Positions 1 through 11,638 of a stretch of DNA of 64,000 nt are shown piece by piece. Position 1 is the stretch's first letter. The number at the start of each line of letters is the position of its first letter. The stretch covers positions 7,858,072 through 7,922,071 of the forward strand of contig NW_020653750.1 of assembly GCF_003589595.1 (NCBI RefSeq). Direction: 5' to 3'. This stretch comes from Hyposmocoma kahamanoa. Lineage: Eukaryota > Arthropoda > Insecta > Lepidoptera > Cosmopterigidae. The translations under genes were made by a program, and so were the position numbers. The notes beneath the pieces were generated by a model. It searched no databases, was not told where the DNA came from, and was given only the letters and a program-made list of their open reading frames with translations.

Positions 1-243
1 TTGAATCCAACCTAGCACCTTTGAGTTTCTGCGTGCGAAATGTAATTTGAAATTTCCGTTGAAGTTTTCGGTAAAGGAAAACTCCGTGATGAAACCTGCA
101 CGTCGATGAAAGTTAACAACCGTCGGAAAACGTGTCAAGTCCCCAACCCGTGTTGGGCCAGCGTAGCAGATTATGGCCTAAAACCTCGCCTGAGAGGAGA
201 CCCTTGCCCAATAGTGGGACGTATAAATGGCTTGATGATGATG
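1..243 (+). repeat. SINE family 3 (copy C), 3' part with LINE-like tail
   Basis: The left edge starts inside a tRNA-derived SINE just after its B-box-like part. The body (aatttgaaatttccgttgaa, then aacctgcacgtcgatgaa) matches, in order, the reverse complement of 26250-26503. The 3' end (ttgcccaatagtgggacgta followed by gatgatgatgatt) is the terminus shared by many lepidopteran SINE/LINE pairs. The element is truncated by the window edge. Confidence 0.7.
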
Positions 244-1773
244 ATTGCGTTATGTTAGTCCTGTAGTGATAAACGCTAACCTGTGTATGTAAAATAAATA
301 AATGTTAATGTCTGGTACTTTAGACTATGTTTTCGACCTAAGCACACGGAATGAGAGAAAATTCCAGATATAATAATGGAACCAATAAATTTGTATTCTC
401 GTTTATACGTGGCTAATAACTAAATATTGTGTTAATTTTTTTTTTTTAAATTCAAAATTCATTTATTCACTAGATAATAATTTTACAATGTCCGATGTTG
501 GGGCTACTTGCAAGTAAAATTTACTTGTGTTAGAAGCCCCACAATGTGTATAAATAAAAATAATCCTATTATTCGCTATAAGTTCTATTCAGTAATTTTT
601 TTGAACCTCCGACACGTGTTTTCTCAATTGCAGCATTTTTTAGTTACCACGGTATTTTGTTTCGTGTACTAAGTGTCGTATATTTTTAGCTTTTGTGTTA
701 GAGAGGTGCTAAGCTACGAGACCTTGCTTATCAGACTCTCAAACTTTCGGACCATTCAAGATCTCTAATCTCTACAATAGCAACAAAACTACATATTAAA
801 TGCTCGGTAACCCCGCTTCGTGTAAATAGTCCGCTGTGACCCTGGTAAGAACGAAAATAACCCGGTCAGCTATGTCTGTTATATCTATATTCACGTAGAT
901 CTGGTTACCGAACAAATAGTGCCTTCGATGACGCACTTGCTGTGTTTGCTTTTTTTATGTCTCGTCACCCAGGTTTTGTCCCAGTTCAGTACAAATGTCC
1001 TAAGTATTATGTTTCTTAAATTAGTACCGAGCAAGCACCTAGTCAATTCTCTAACTGCATAATCGTAATGGTCATTGTGATTTTTTTTTACCAATTGATT
1101 ATGAATGGACTCGCCATTTGGAAGGATTTCGTAGCCGTGACGTAATTCGACTTAATACATTCTGTCATGGCTCTATTTAGTATGCAATAGAGCTGCGATA
1201 CACACTTTTGGAGAAATTCCCAAATAGTTTTGAAATCAAAATTGACCAATAAAGTTTTAATTTCAAATATAATGGTGGTCTGATAATTGTTGACAGCTAA
1301 TAATTATCGCGTTACAGAATGAAAGCTAAACTATCCCTACTGTGACCAGGGGACCCTAAAGACGTCAAAAATTCACGAATACTATATTGATGTATAATTC
1401 TGTACGTTTTTCTATACACGAATATTCTGTTCTCCAGATGATTGTAGAAATAAGTGCATATTATTTTTGATTTTGTTCTTGAAAAAACTTATGTCACCGT
1501 TTTGATTTGATACCTATTAATTGTGTATAAGAACAATGCTATACGTAATCACTAGCGTAATCATATACTGGTTGTTAACCTAAGAGTATGATGCCACCAA
1601 TTAAACCCAATAATTTTTATTATGAACATTGTTCTGAAATTAGAAAATAGATCTATAAGTATAGTAGAGTTGGTATGAACACTTACTGAGTTGAATCACC
1701 CTTAGAGAAAAAAAAAAAAACATTTTGGGTCATAAAAGCAGCGTTCAATAAGTTCAGAATTAGTCATCACATG
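244..1773. other. AT-rich intergenic stretch, no gene seen
   Basis: No coding exon, RNA gene or terminal inverted repeat was recognised. The only open frames are short and low-complexity. If drk extends upstream of the window, this may be a drk intron. Confidence 0.5.
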
Positions 1774-2043
1774 TTTTTTTATAATATCAAGTGACGGAAC
1801 GAGCAAGTGTCCCTGTTGGACAGTGACGTGCCTACCCATAATAGTTGCAGTGCCACTCAGAACTTTAATCTCAAAGATGTGAGGGGCACTGCTACTGCGC
1901 TCGTCAACCTGACACATAAAGTTGACAAGTCCCGTGTGCCTGTAGTTTCATTCAAATGCAGGAACGCAGTTATTACATTATTTCTTGACAGTACTTCCGT
2001 GAACAAACTCTTTCATAGCAGCTCTACTGCAACTTTTTTTTTA
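1774..2043 (-). repeat. R-family interspersed repeat (copy 1)
   Basis: About 270 bp of an unclassified repeat found at least eleven times in this window. Written in its poly-A orientation the family begins near agagctccttgtgaaagagt, passes through tcagatctttgcgatttaaa and ends tcacttgatatcataaaaaa. Here it is on the minus strand and includes the degenerate block gttgcagtgccactcagaac. The A-rich end suggests a retroposed element, but no tRNA-like head or coding domain was seen. Confidence 0.75.
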
Positions 2044-2909
2044 ATAACGTAACTAAACATCTGTGTACGTTAAAACAATAGAGTATTAAATATTTTTCGG
2101 ATCCCTTAGGCAAACAAAGACCAGCTGTGCTCTAACTCTGTCTCGGGATATTTGCTGTCTACACTACACACTACCGTAACATGCACTTGGGTTTATTGAA
2201 AATTATTAAAAAACTTACATAGTTTTGATATCTAAAGTCACCGCTGTCTCGCGTGTAACGCAATTAAATGAACAATAAGCAATAATATTTATTTATTTAT
2301 TATTGCGTTGGTATACTAAATAAATAAGTAATTCACAAACCGGACATATAGTAAGTACAACTATATTATTAACGGGTACCGTATTTAATTAGCCGGACTG
2401 AAGTGACCTATTAATGGCGCAATATAATAGTCGTTTAGGCGTAGCGTAATTAAATCAGAAGGGATTCGTTAGTAATAGACCACGCTGTGTTTAATTAATA
2501 TAATGGAGTTAATTATGTTACTCTATATCAAACCGTACACTGAGCCCGGCTTTTATTATGGATTAGTTGTGATCGACGTAAGCCAATAAATACAGTTTGC
2601 GATTTCTTAGAACTGTTGTGCGTTTTTTTTACAGTTCAAGCGCTAATAACACGTGTATTTAGAGAAGACTTACTGGAAATAAGGAGTGCCCGTTCAGCGG
2701 ATAATCTCATCAGCAACTTTATTTAGTCTATAGCATGCATGATTCTTATAATCTCTTGAGAACTGTTTCTCATACATAAGAAAACATAATTTTTTAAAGT
2801 ATTTTATAGATTGACAAAAATTTTGAATTATTATTAAATAACGTTAAAAAATTATTACATACAATATATGCGATTACTTACCTAATAACTGAGATCCAGG
2901 ATAGCAGTA
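2044..2909. other. AT-rich intergenic stretch with a short TTTA tract
   Basis: Nothing recognisable apart from a short TTTA microsatellite near 2288-2302. Upstream it borders the R repeat and downstream the LINE 3' end. Confidence 0.5.
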
Positions 2910-3116
2910 TAATAATAATTATAATTATAATAATCTTTATTTCTCTCTTACAAAGTTATCCTATAAATAAGTGATTAACATTATGGACTTATTATTAATA
3001 CATCTTTATTAGAGACTGGAGTCCATACTAGGATTTGTCCTGTGTTACGGATCTCCAGGCACTCACCAACCAGATTTCGCACTGTATTATACATAATATG
3101 AAAGCATTACCATATT

Positions 3117-4740
3117 CTAAATTACAGAGAGCGGGTTTTGTACAAGATTATTATAATAGTACAAAAGAAAAGTAATGGAATAAAACAAAATGGTGTGTGC
3201 GAGTGTGTGTGTATGTGTGTGCAAGTGTATGGTGTGTTTTTTGTGTTTTTGTGTAGGTACTACATGTTGGGTGAAGCAGCCTAAGTCTTCAGTGGACTGA
3301 TAATCAAGACTGAGTAACCACTTGGTAATTTTTTTTAGTCTACATTCATTTTTAGTTAGAGGATAGAAGGCAAGTATATTGTTTAATTTATTATATAAAT
3401 AACTTCCGAGGAAACAAAAGAATTTACCAGCGAATTTAGTACGGAAAGTTACTGAGGAGCACACAGTTTGTTCCTTCTTTTATTATTGTAGATTGGATCG
3501 TAAAACAATTGAGAGTGCTTGAACAGAGTGACATTCAAGATAAACAATTGGCCGACAATTAGGACTTTACAGTGCTTATAGAGCTCACTAGTTGGATAAA
3601 GTCGTGGAAGGAAATTACACACTTTGAGTATTCATCTTTTAGCTCTTTCGAGAGGAAACAGGGCTGATGTAGGCGCTCCACCCCGCACCGTGATACGATA
3701 CATCAAAATAGATTAGCATAGTACCAGATAGACTATTCTAACAACTTGGGGATCTACAACATGTCTAAGGCTTTTAAAAATGTAGGTTAATTTACGGACT
3801 CTGTTTGATACAGCATCAATGTGTTGGCGAAAGCTAAGAGTGTCATCCACAATAACACCCAAGTACTTGATGGATGAGGTTCTAGAAAGAGTAGGACATG
3901 TGCAGGGAGTATGTGATTTGCGGCATGAGTGCCCACTCATGCCGCGAAATAAGATCAATATTCTCATGTTCGGGTATAGAACCTTTTTTGGTCATGAAGG
4001 CGAGATATTTAGTTTTACTGATATTCAACTTAAGTTTATTTGTTTATAACCAATTAGATATTTTGCTGAAACCCTTTTGTGCCTCATTATAAGCATCCTT
4101 CCAAGAATCACCTCTGAAAAAAGAAGTGCTGTGTCATCAGCGAAGGAGATAATCTTGCCTTCACCCATGTTAAGATCGCAGAGATCGTTTATATAAGTTG
4201 GAAAGAGAGTTGATCCCATCACACTGCCCTGCGGCACTCCATGTCGAACAGGAAGATCATCACTAAAGCACTGATCAATCCTCACCCTTTGGTACAGATA
4301 ACTCTGAAACAGTTGAAGTTGTAACCCCCTTACTCCCCATAGCTCTAGTTTTTGTAGCAAGAGTGGAACAGAGACCGTGTCAAATGCCTTTACCAGGTCC
4401 AAAAAAATCACGATCACCTTTTTTTTGAGTCTAGATTAGTTACAACGTACTCGATAAGGTCGTGAATTGCATGGTTAGTGGAGTGACAAGATCTAAACCC
4501 ATGCAGAGAATCAGATAACAATTTGTTGTCTTCTAAATACTTCACAAGTCGCTTGTTGATAACTTTTTCTTGAATTTTGGAGATGACGGGCAAGATGGAA
4601 ATAGGCCTATAATTGTTTACACGGCCTCTGTCACCACTCTTATGAATAGGAAGGACGTCCGCTAGTTTCAGGGGAACAGGAAAAGTACCCGTCTTCATGG
4701 CAAGATTGCAGATGTAGGTGATAGGCCCCGTGAGGATATC
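3117..4740 (-). pseudogene. LINE reverse transcriptase, frameshifted remnant
   Basis: The minus strand encodes a recognisable RT of a non-LTR retrotransposon in at least three frames. Visible blocks are NYRPISILPVISK and GFRSCHSTNHAI (4698-4414), then after a frame change FLDLVKAFDTV, HGVPQGSVMG and the catalytic FADDTALLF (at about 4145-4120), then IKYLGVIVDDTLSFRQH (about 3880) and a C-terminal FYPLTKNECRLK (about 3380). The FADD box carries the catalytic aspartate pair, but the frame breaks before and after this region mean no functional enzyme. It is part of the LINE at 2910-6010. Confidence 0.85.
3190..3255. repeat. (TG)n microsatellite-like tract
   Basis: An interrupted TG-rich tract (gtgtgtgtgtatgtgtgtgc and similar) at the end of the LINE C-terminal coding remnant. 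On the LINE strand it is CA-rich. Confidence 0.85.
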
Positions 4741-5703
4741 TCTATATCTTCTAAGGATAGCTCCCGAGATATTATCTCTGCCTAGCCTACCGAGCCTTCG
4801 GATTTTAGATGGAGTATAATAGACTTAATTTCTGCACAATCTGTATCCATCAAGACCAATGACTTTAGATGTGATTTATTAGGGGGATTAGAAATATGTG
4901 TTAATGGAGACGTATGGATTTGGTTCGAGTAAGTTTTATCAATATTGGCGAAAAATGAGCTTATATTATTAGTTGAAGCAGCGGGATCATAATCAATTAG
5001 GTCATTTGCAGTAGATGTATTTTTATTGATATTGGTGGCAGTGGTAATAGCAGATCATAATTTTTTATTACTTTTTTTAGCAGCACTAGCAACACTTTTG
5101 AGTCTTTTAAACAGTTCGCTTCAAAAATTTCTGTACCTTTTGTATGTTTGCTTTAGTGCTGTGCTGTTTATATTTTGTTTTAGTTTTTTGTGCATATTAT
5201 CACGATTTCTCATGCAAGAATGCCTGGTGTGATCCAAGGCTTGTTAATTTTTTTGCTATTTGATATTTTTGTATTTAATGTATTGTTAAGAATTGCACTG
5301 CTAAGGATGCTCACTAAGAAAGATGTGGCTAAATTAGGGCCAGTTCAGACAATATCACTGGATTTTAAAACAATTTCAAGATCTTCATAGTTTGTATGAG
5401 ATATTATCTTATGAGATTGTATTTGGAGTATACGTTTCTAGGACTATATAAGTTGAGTAAAGTAATGATCAGTTATAGTGGTTTCGGCTACATAACAAAA
5501 CACTTGTAGTTTAGTTCTAAGAATAATATGGTCCAAACAGGTTATTGTTATGTGTAGGGTTGTTGTAGGCTGGCAGCATTCCATGTGAAGATAATGTGTC
5601 TAGGTATTTAGTGGAAATTTCATTACATTTAATTGTGTCAATATTGATGTCGCCTATTAATATAGTATTTTTTATGTTAGAGTTTTTATATAAAAATTGA
5701 CAA

Positions 5704-5880
5704 AGGGTCGTATTCTAGAACTCTACTCAATGCTCAAGACAGGACTTGAGTATGATTCAAAGCACTAGAAATCATACTCAAGTCCTTGCCATTAGGGTCG
5801 TATTTCCAGTGCTTGAAATCATACTCAAGTCTGCTCAAATCCTGACTTGAGCATTGAGTAGAATTCTGGAACACGACCCT
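5704..5880. repeat. Foldback/MITE family F, copy 1 (inside the LINE)
   Basis: A 177 bp near-palindromic element. The left end (agggtcgtattctagaactc) is the near reverse complement of the right end (gaattctggaacacgaccct), with arms of about 50 bp. A second internal agggtcgtattt is present. It splits the LINE endonuclease remnant, so it inserted after the LINE. Related copies are at 7610-7788 and 49233-49395. Target duplication could not be fixed because of the A/T-rich junctions. Confidence 0.85.
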
Positions 5881-6119
5881 AAGAGAATCAATAAATTTAG
5901 TAGTCTATCTCCCCATGGTCTATAATATATTGCAATAACCAGTGTATTAACATTTATTTTCAACGTAAGACAGTTGCTGTCCGATATGTCAGGTTCTTCA
6001 ACTTTAATATTGTATTGTACGGACTAGTCTACTGTCCTACAGATACAGACTAGAGAGTGCAAGATAGTATTATTAGTACTGTCTAGCAGTCTCTGTCTAA
6101 GAGAATAAACCCTCTTTCT

Positions 6120-6345
6120 ATATAGTATTGGAAAAAAAACTAATTTTTTCGGATCTACATTGGTTAGTTTGTTTTTCAAACAAACCAACGTTTGGGGCCT
6201 TTTACTGGTCCCATGGTCACGGCGGACGAAACTTTTTAAAGAAATTTTGTGACGGCGGCATAAGCGATTTTAGGTTTAGATCTCAAAAACGTTTTTGAAT
6301 TCCTGAAACGAGTCCCATGACCAACAGTGTTATGATGTAATCGGA
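6120..6345 (+). repeat. Interspersed repeat (aaactattttttcggatct family)
   Basis: Contains ttttactggtcccatggtca and related phrases that recur, diverged, near 13248-13330, 35680-35900, 36500-36660, 37150-37215, 44155-44230 and 44610-44670. No coding capacity or defined ends were seen. The family is unclassified. Confidence 0.5.
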
Positions 6346-6365
6346 TTAACATAATAGCACCGTAA

Positions 6366-6560
<195 letters not shown>

Positions 6561-6664
6561 TAACTCTGTGCAACGCATCCTAATTACGTTTATAAGCCGC
6601 ATAACTTCCTTACTTTGTTAACGTACCTGGTGCCCAACGGCTAGTACTTTCTTCACCCACGCGT

Positions 6665-6845
6665 TCACTCGCTTGATGAGGAAGTCTCGGGTTCGATTTT
6701 CTATAGGACCAAGTTATTATACTTGGGTCTACACAAGGCGAGAGTGAATAGTCATTATATAAGTGTGTATGCTACATCGACCTTATCGTCACTTTCCATC
6801 CGGTGTGATGAAAGTCTAATGCGCAATTATTTTATTAATTAAAAA
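6665..6845 (+). repeat. LINE 3'-end relic (VVDIPRTRTKR-type family)
   Basis: Degenerate copy of the extreme C-terminus and 3' UTR of a second LINE family. The plus strand retains ggcgagagtgaatagtcatt and ctttccatccggtgtgatg, matching the better preserved copies at 15755-16007 and, on the opposite strand, 24834-24962 and 39450-39755. Confidence 0.6.
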
Positions 6846-7609
6846 GTGCTCAAGTTTTCTGATTTTATAAATGTAGTTACAAACAAGTTCATAGTAACTA
6901 AAATGTCCCAAAGTTCGTGAGGAGCAAGCGGGATCATCGATTTCGCTCTAATCACTTAGGCGTGGCTTGGCAGCGTTAGATACCTGAACAGCGCATTTAT
7001 TAAATACCCAATTAAGGGATATTCCATCAGTCAACACTTATGCGTACCTATATTTAACGTAGTGTTATTTATTAAGTTTATTGACAAAAATACAGAAAAA
7101 ATATTTATTTACTAATTGTAAGCTTCGCTCTCAATAGCACTTCCGGCTATAAAAATATATTATAATAGATCAAAAATGTTAGAAACTAACTTAATTACAA
7201 AAACATGCTCCCTTACATATGCATATTCCGTACTGGGTGGAACGAAACGACCGACAAAGCCGAAAATATCACGTTAAGAACCCTACATACATGAGTTTTA
7301 TTTACTTTCAATGTAAAATCAGAGCAATTGAAAAATGTTCGTCCAGATTTAAACCTTTCACGGTGCAACAACCCTAAACGAATCAAGTGTTAGTACATCT
7401 ACTACCCCGCAGGCGGCGGTCGTGTCATTGGCACTCGCAGAAGCAATAAAAGTGTTCTCAATTTAATAGGTAATAACATTGAACTTACTTTAAATTAAAA
7501 GGATGTTCGATTTGTCCACGTCCCCTTTACTGTTGACAGACAGACATTCTAGACACATTCCTGGGTGTGTCGGTCACACGCCGATGTGGTTTTCCACACA
7601 AACACACTA

Positions 7610-7788
7610 AGGGTCGTATTCTAGAACTCTACTCAATGCTCAAGTCAGGACTTGAGTATGATTCAAAACACTAGAAATCATACTCAAGTCCTTGCCATTA
7701 AGGTCGTATTTCCAGTGCTTGAAATCATCATACTCAAGTCTGCTCAAATCCTGACTTGAGCATTGAGTAGAGTTCTGGAATACGACAC
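7610..7788. repeat. Foldback/MITE family F, copy 2
   Basis: About 179 bp, very close to the 5704-5880 copy and in the same orientation, including the internal aaggtcgtatttccagtg. Left end agggtcgtattctagaactc and right end agttctggaatacgac are inverted. A trinucleotide is duplicated (atcatcatac) relative to copy 1. Confidence 0.88.
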
Positions 7789-7869
7789 TAATACACTTTA
7801 CTTGCTTAACACAAACACTACTTAAGAGGGAGCAGAGGAAAAATTCCTTATCTTCGATTTGATTTTAGA

Positions 7870-7914
7870 TTTTAACTTTAAAGTGGATATACCCCATCCA
7901 CTTTAAAGTTAAAA
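7870..7914. repeat. Perfect 19-bp inverted repeat (hairpin)
   Basis: ttttaactttaaagtggat (7870-7888) and its exact reverse complement (7896-7914) are separated by 7 nt. It sits in the drk intron and is not part of a recognised repeat. Confidence 0.8.
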
Positions 7915-8151
7915 ATAAAATATTGTATGATTAACTACACGATATATTCAAGCATAGACATTAATCAGAAACATAAAACAATAAAGTTTCCTCGATAGAT
8001 AAAAATCACGAAATGACCTCTAATTTTCACATTTTTTCGATTTATCCTCGAAATGCTACAGGTTATTAGGACAAAAATTAGATAATTAATTATATTTATG
8101 CATGATCGACAACTCACCTAGGATTTTTTTTTAATCCCTTTAGTTTTAGAG

Positions 8152-8373
8152 TTAATAATAATAATAATAATAACGCACACACTCGACATAGCCCCGCACT
8201 AGGGAAACCCTGTGTCGCGGGTGCCATGGACACACATATACAACCACAAATTACACCCAAACTCACGAGAGAAATAAATGTAGGCCATACAAATATTTCT
8301 CCCGGCCCGGGAATCGAACCTGAGACCTCTGCGTGGCAGTCCGGCATGGTAACCGTTCGGCCACAGAGGCAGT
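8152..8373 (-). repeat. tRNA-derived SINE family 2, copy A
   Basis: Read on the minus strand it starts actgcctctgtggccgaacg (A-box-like tggccgaacgg), has a B-box-like ggttcgattcccgggccggg, a body (tatggcctacatttatttct) and a (TTA)n tail at 8155-8173. It is essentially full length. Other copies are 26055-26223 (-), 37220-37417 (+) and 58208-58307 (+, 3'-truncated). Confidence 0.88.
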
Positions 8374-10103
8374 TGAAGTTATTCCGCTAAAACGAATTTG
8401 GTACTTTTAATGCGCAAAATTCAACATCTCCTGTCGCATGTCACGCGAATTTCAGTCATATAATTGTTTCACAAATTTGGGCGGAGCCAACGTCAAAACT
8501 TTTTTGGCATGAGAGCTCTTAATAACGGCACTATTCCAATAAATTGCGGTCACAACCCGAAAATTAATAAGTAAACGTTGTTTTGTGCTGTAAACACGAG
8601 AAAAACATGATACCACGAGTTACCATACAACCAGGCATTTTGAACTAATTTATGAATGAAAAAGTGTTGCCAACTAGACTAAAGCAAATATCACTAAACC
8701 GGAGGTCCATTTAATTGGCAAGAGCTTTATGGTCACAGAACATGCAAGACTCCTGAATAATAAGATAAAAATAATATTAAATTTTAAACTATTAAACCTA
8801 ATTAAATACGCGTCAGAAAATAGCATTTTTTTTGTCGCTAGAAATAAAAGACGCTTTTGATGTCAAAATGTCACATAAAGGGACAAAGTCGCTTAGTTGC
8901 CAAAACTAGCAGTAGTAGCGGCGTACGCGTCCGGCGGATATCATTGGTTATTCAATATTTAGATATTTAATAATCAACGATATCCGATCGATGTTAATTT
9001 TAAATGATAATTATGATAAAGAAATAGGTTTCGCAATAATCGTCTTGTCTGGTATAAGTACCATGAGCAATGCAAAAGTAAAAGTAGGTTAAATGCAGGT
9101 CGTTTAAAGAATTGTAATAAATAATCAAATTTAGCAATGCGATACTCAAAAATAAGAAAACGAACCGTGGAGGTGGTCTGTTGACCTCTAAGAACCGATT
9201 TATTTATTTTTACACTACATTTATTAAAATTTCAACTACTCAGCTCAAGTTAACAGAAAGTTAAATTTTAAATGTTGATCTCATTAAAATGAACTCTTCG
9301 TTTTAAAGTTAGTAAATTCTTGTAGTGTAAATTAAAAGTATTTCCAATTGCATTGAAAAATAGACTAGTACAATAAAAAACGATATCCCGATTATGCTAC
9401 CAAAAACAGATAACAGATATCAAGTATGCTTCTCTAAGCGGTGATAAGTGACGTGATTGGCTGCCTTACTTTACTATTTTACGTTAGGACCGGATTAAGG
9501 GTTACGAGACTATTGTAATTTGAGTACTTGACGCATGTTGTAGAATGTGTTTACATATATTATTATTAGTTATGTTTGTTTAAGTTACTCTTATCTTATG
9601 ACGCAGACAATATGAGTTGAACTCCTGACAGGGTCATTTAGAAAACTTTACTTTTCTTAAGTTGTTGTAGGTAGTTTATGACGCATAGTTTGGAAACAAC
9701 ATATCTCCCGTAGATTCTATGACAGGTGTATTTTTTCGGTAAATGTAAATAATAAAATACCCGCATAATTAATCATCATTCACATTATGGTTGATCAAAG
9801 AAAGCGACTGATGGGGTGCTGATCAACGACTGAGGTCAACGACCTATTAAATTACAAAGATTTTGTCCAGAGTACCTCCCGGTAGATCAGACTTTTCAAA
9901 CAAATCTTTGTCATTGAAAAACTCGGAAACTTTTACACTTAGAGCAAAAAAAATTTCAGTACAATTATATACATATATAAGACTCTTCACAGTTTTCGGC
10001 TTTGTCGGTTCTTCTGTCCACCCTGAAGAACAATTAGGCAATTTACAAATACTGTTGGTTACAACCATTTACAGCCATAATTACATATTATGTTATAGAT
10101 ATT
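8374..10103. other. Intronic AT-rich DNA, no gene seen
   Basis: Apart from the imperfect hairpin at 8935-8986 no repeat or coding signal was recognised. A 73-residue minus-strand open frame at 9847-10068 has no recognised domain and no convincing splice context. Confidence 0.5.
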
Positions 10104-10345
10104 GACGACCTCCGTGGTCGAGTGGCTTGCACGCCGGTTTTCATGGTGTCGCCATCTCCGAGGTCCCGGGTTCGATCCCCGGCCGGGTCAATGTAGAAAC
10201 GAATTTTTCTATATTGTCTCGGATCTGGGTGTTTGTGGTACCGTCGTAGTTTCTTATTTCCATAACACAAGTGCTTTACTTACTTTGGGATCAGAGCAAC
10301 GTATGTGATGTCAAATATTTATTTATTTAATATTTATTTATTTAG
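10104..10345 (+). repeat. tRNA-derived SINE family 1, copy A
   Basis: The head contains A-box-like tggtcgagtggc and B-box-like gggttcgatccccggccggg, followed by a body (tgggtgtttgtggtaccgtc) and a TTTA-rich tail. A second copy is at 50345-50584. Despite the pol III boxes the cloverleaf is not canonical, so this is a SINE rather than a tRNA gene. Confidence 0.88.
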
Positions 10346-10612
10346 AGATACAGCCAAAATTATTTTATGAAAATTATGCATTCAATTGCATTTACACTTT
10401 ACAACCATTTTATTGTAAGTGCAATTGAGTTTTATTTAAATCGCGCGTAAAGACGTGCCGTCATGTGTACCTTATTTTATATCTTGTGTTTATAACAATT
10501 TTGAAAATTTGCTATGCGGAACTCTTCGTTTATCTGTCATATTTTATTATGACACAGTTCCGTTTCATAATTTCCAGTAATGCCAAAAATTACTAATTTT
10601 GATATAATTGAC

Positions 10613-10765
10613 AGCCGTGGTAACCTAACGGTTTGGCCTTACCGCTTCTCGTGGGTTCCAATCCGGGCTTGCACCTATTGAGTTTTCGGGATATGCATGC
10701 GAAATTTAATTTGAAATACCATTTACTTTTGGGTGAAGGTGAAACATTGTGATTATTTTTATTGT
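10613..10765 (+). repeat. SINE family 3, copy A (3'-truncated)
   Basis: Head agccgtggtaacctaacggt with a B-box-like gggttccaatccgggcttgc, then the body cgaaatttaatttgaaatac. It is homologous to 26250-26503 (minus) and to the window start. Confidence 0.75.
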
Positions 10766-11575
10766 CATAAATGTAACTAAATGACTATATTTTTAAATCA
10801 AATCGTTTATTCCCTTTAAACAGGTTGTAAAGGCGTTACAAAAATGAATTTTGAATCACCTTTCATAGTTAATATGTAATTTTCATGCAATAATTTGCAA
10901 ATACACTATAATCGTGCAGTCCAATTAATCGCAACCTAATACTAATAAAACATTTTAACAATAATAGTTTGTTTAATTAAAAAAAACACAAAATATAAAT
11001 TTGTTAACAAATCTTCAGTATTGTAGAATGTCATATCATTCAGGTAATTAAATAATAATTTATTAAAAATATAGGATGCCTCTCTGCGCTCCTTGTTATA
11101 ATGACACATTTGCATTTCGGTAACTTTCGAGAACAATACAACAAACTAAATAAAAGATATATAAAAAAACCGCTTTAGTGGGTTGTAGATCTCGAGTCGC
11201 TTATCCCATATACAATAATAACTCAATTTCGCTAAAAATATACAAATATACACGTATGTATGTATATTATGTATTTATATAAGTATTATAAGTTAGTCAT
11301 GTAATACGTTATATTTATGTTGTATTTACTATATATAATAATTATTTATAAATTTGTTCCTAACTGCTTTTAATTATCATGTTATGCACCCCTGTTAATT
11401 ATTTTGAACACAGGTTTTTGTCTCCGGCGTTAAGTCCGCCATTTGTACTGTTGTGTGCAATAAAGTAAAAAATGTGGATTACGTTAGCTTGTGTGGTTAC
11501 GTTATGATAAGGCCGTTCCGTAGTCTTGTGAGTTTCCTGCAAATTGGTTTATACGTGTATTAATTATTTTTTCAG

Positions 11576-11638
11576 GGTGAAATAGCGCATCGCCGCGGAT
11601 TATTCCCAGCGTCTTACGTGACGGCCTACCATTCATAG
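11576..11638 (+). CDS. drk: drk/GRB2 adaptor, last coding exon (SH3-C end and stop)
   Basis: Twenty codons plus TAG. The exon opens in phase 0 after ttttttcag and encodes GEIAHRRGLFPASYVTAYHS, which completes the C-terminal SH3 fold. The GLFPASYV block supplies the conserved proline and tyrosine of the SH3 peptide groove. It joins the 6387-6497 exon to give 57 residues. The insect drk C-terminus ends in the same (T/A)(P/A)YHS pattern. The 3' UTR follows directly and is GC-richer to about 11760. Confidence 0.95.
   Translation, partial: GEIAHRRGLFPASYVTAYHS

Larger units (their letters stand above)
2910..6010 (-). mobile_element. Decayed non-LTR retrotransposon (LINE, CR1/L2/Daphne-like)
   Basis: On the minus strand the order is endonuclease remnant (about 5990-5600, with a GDINIDTIK-type block), reverse transcriptase (4698-4025), thumb region (about 3967-3713) and C-terminal tail (about 3464-3200), then a 3' UTR ending in an AATAAAG plus ATTATTAT-type tail near 2910. 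The frame is broken several times, so it is a dead copy. It is interrupted at 5704-5880 by a foldback element. The 5' end is ill-defined. Clade assignment is inferred from RT motifs only. Confidence 0.8.

Noticed and set aside
2910..6010. Possible endogenous retrovirus or LTR retrotransposon
   Set aside because: RT motif order and lack of long terminal repeats, protease or RNase H context fit a non-LTR element.
9847..10068. 73-codon minus-strand frame with some protein-like composition
   Set aside because: No recognised domain, no splice context, lies in the drk intron, and the opposite strand is equally open.
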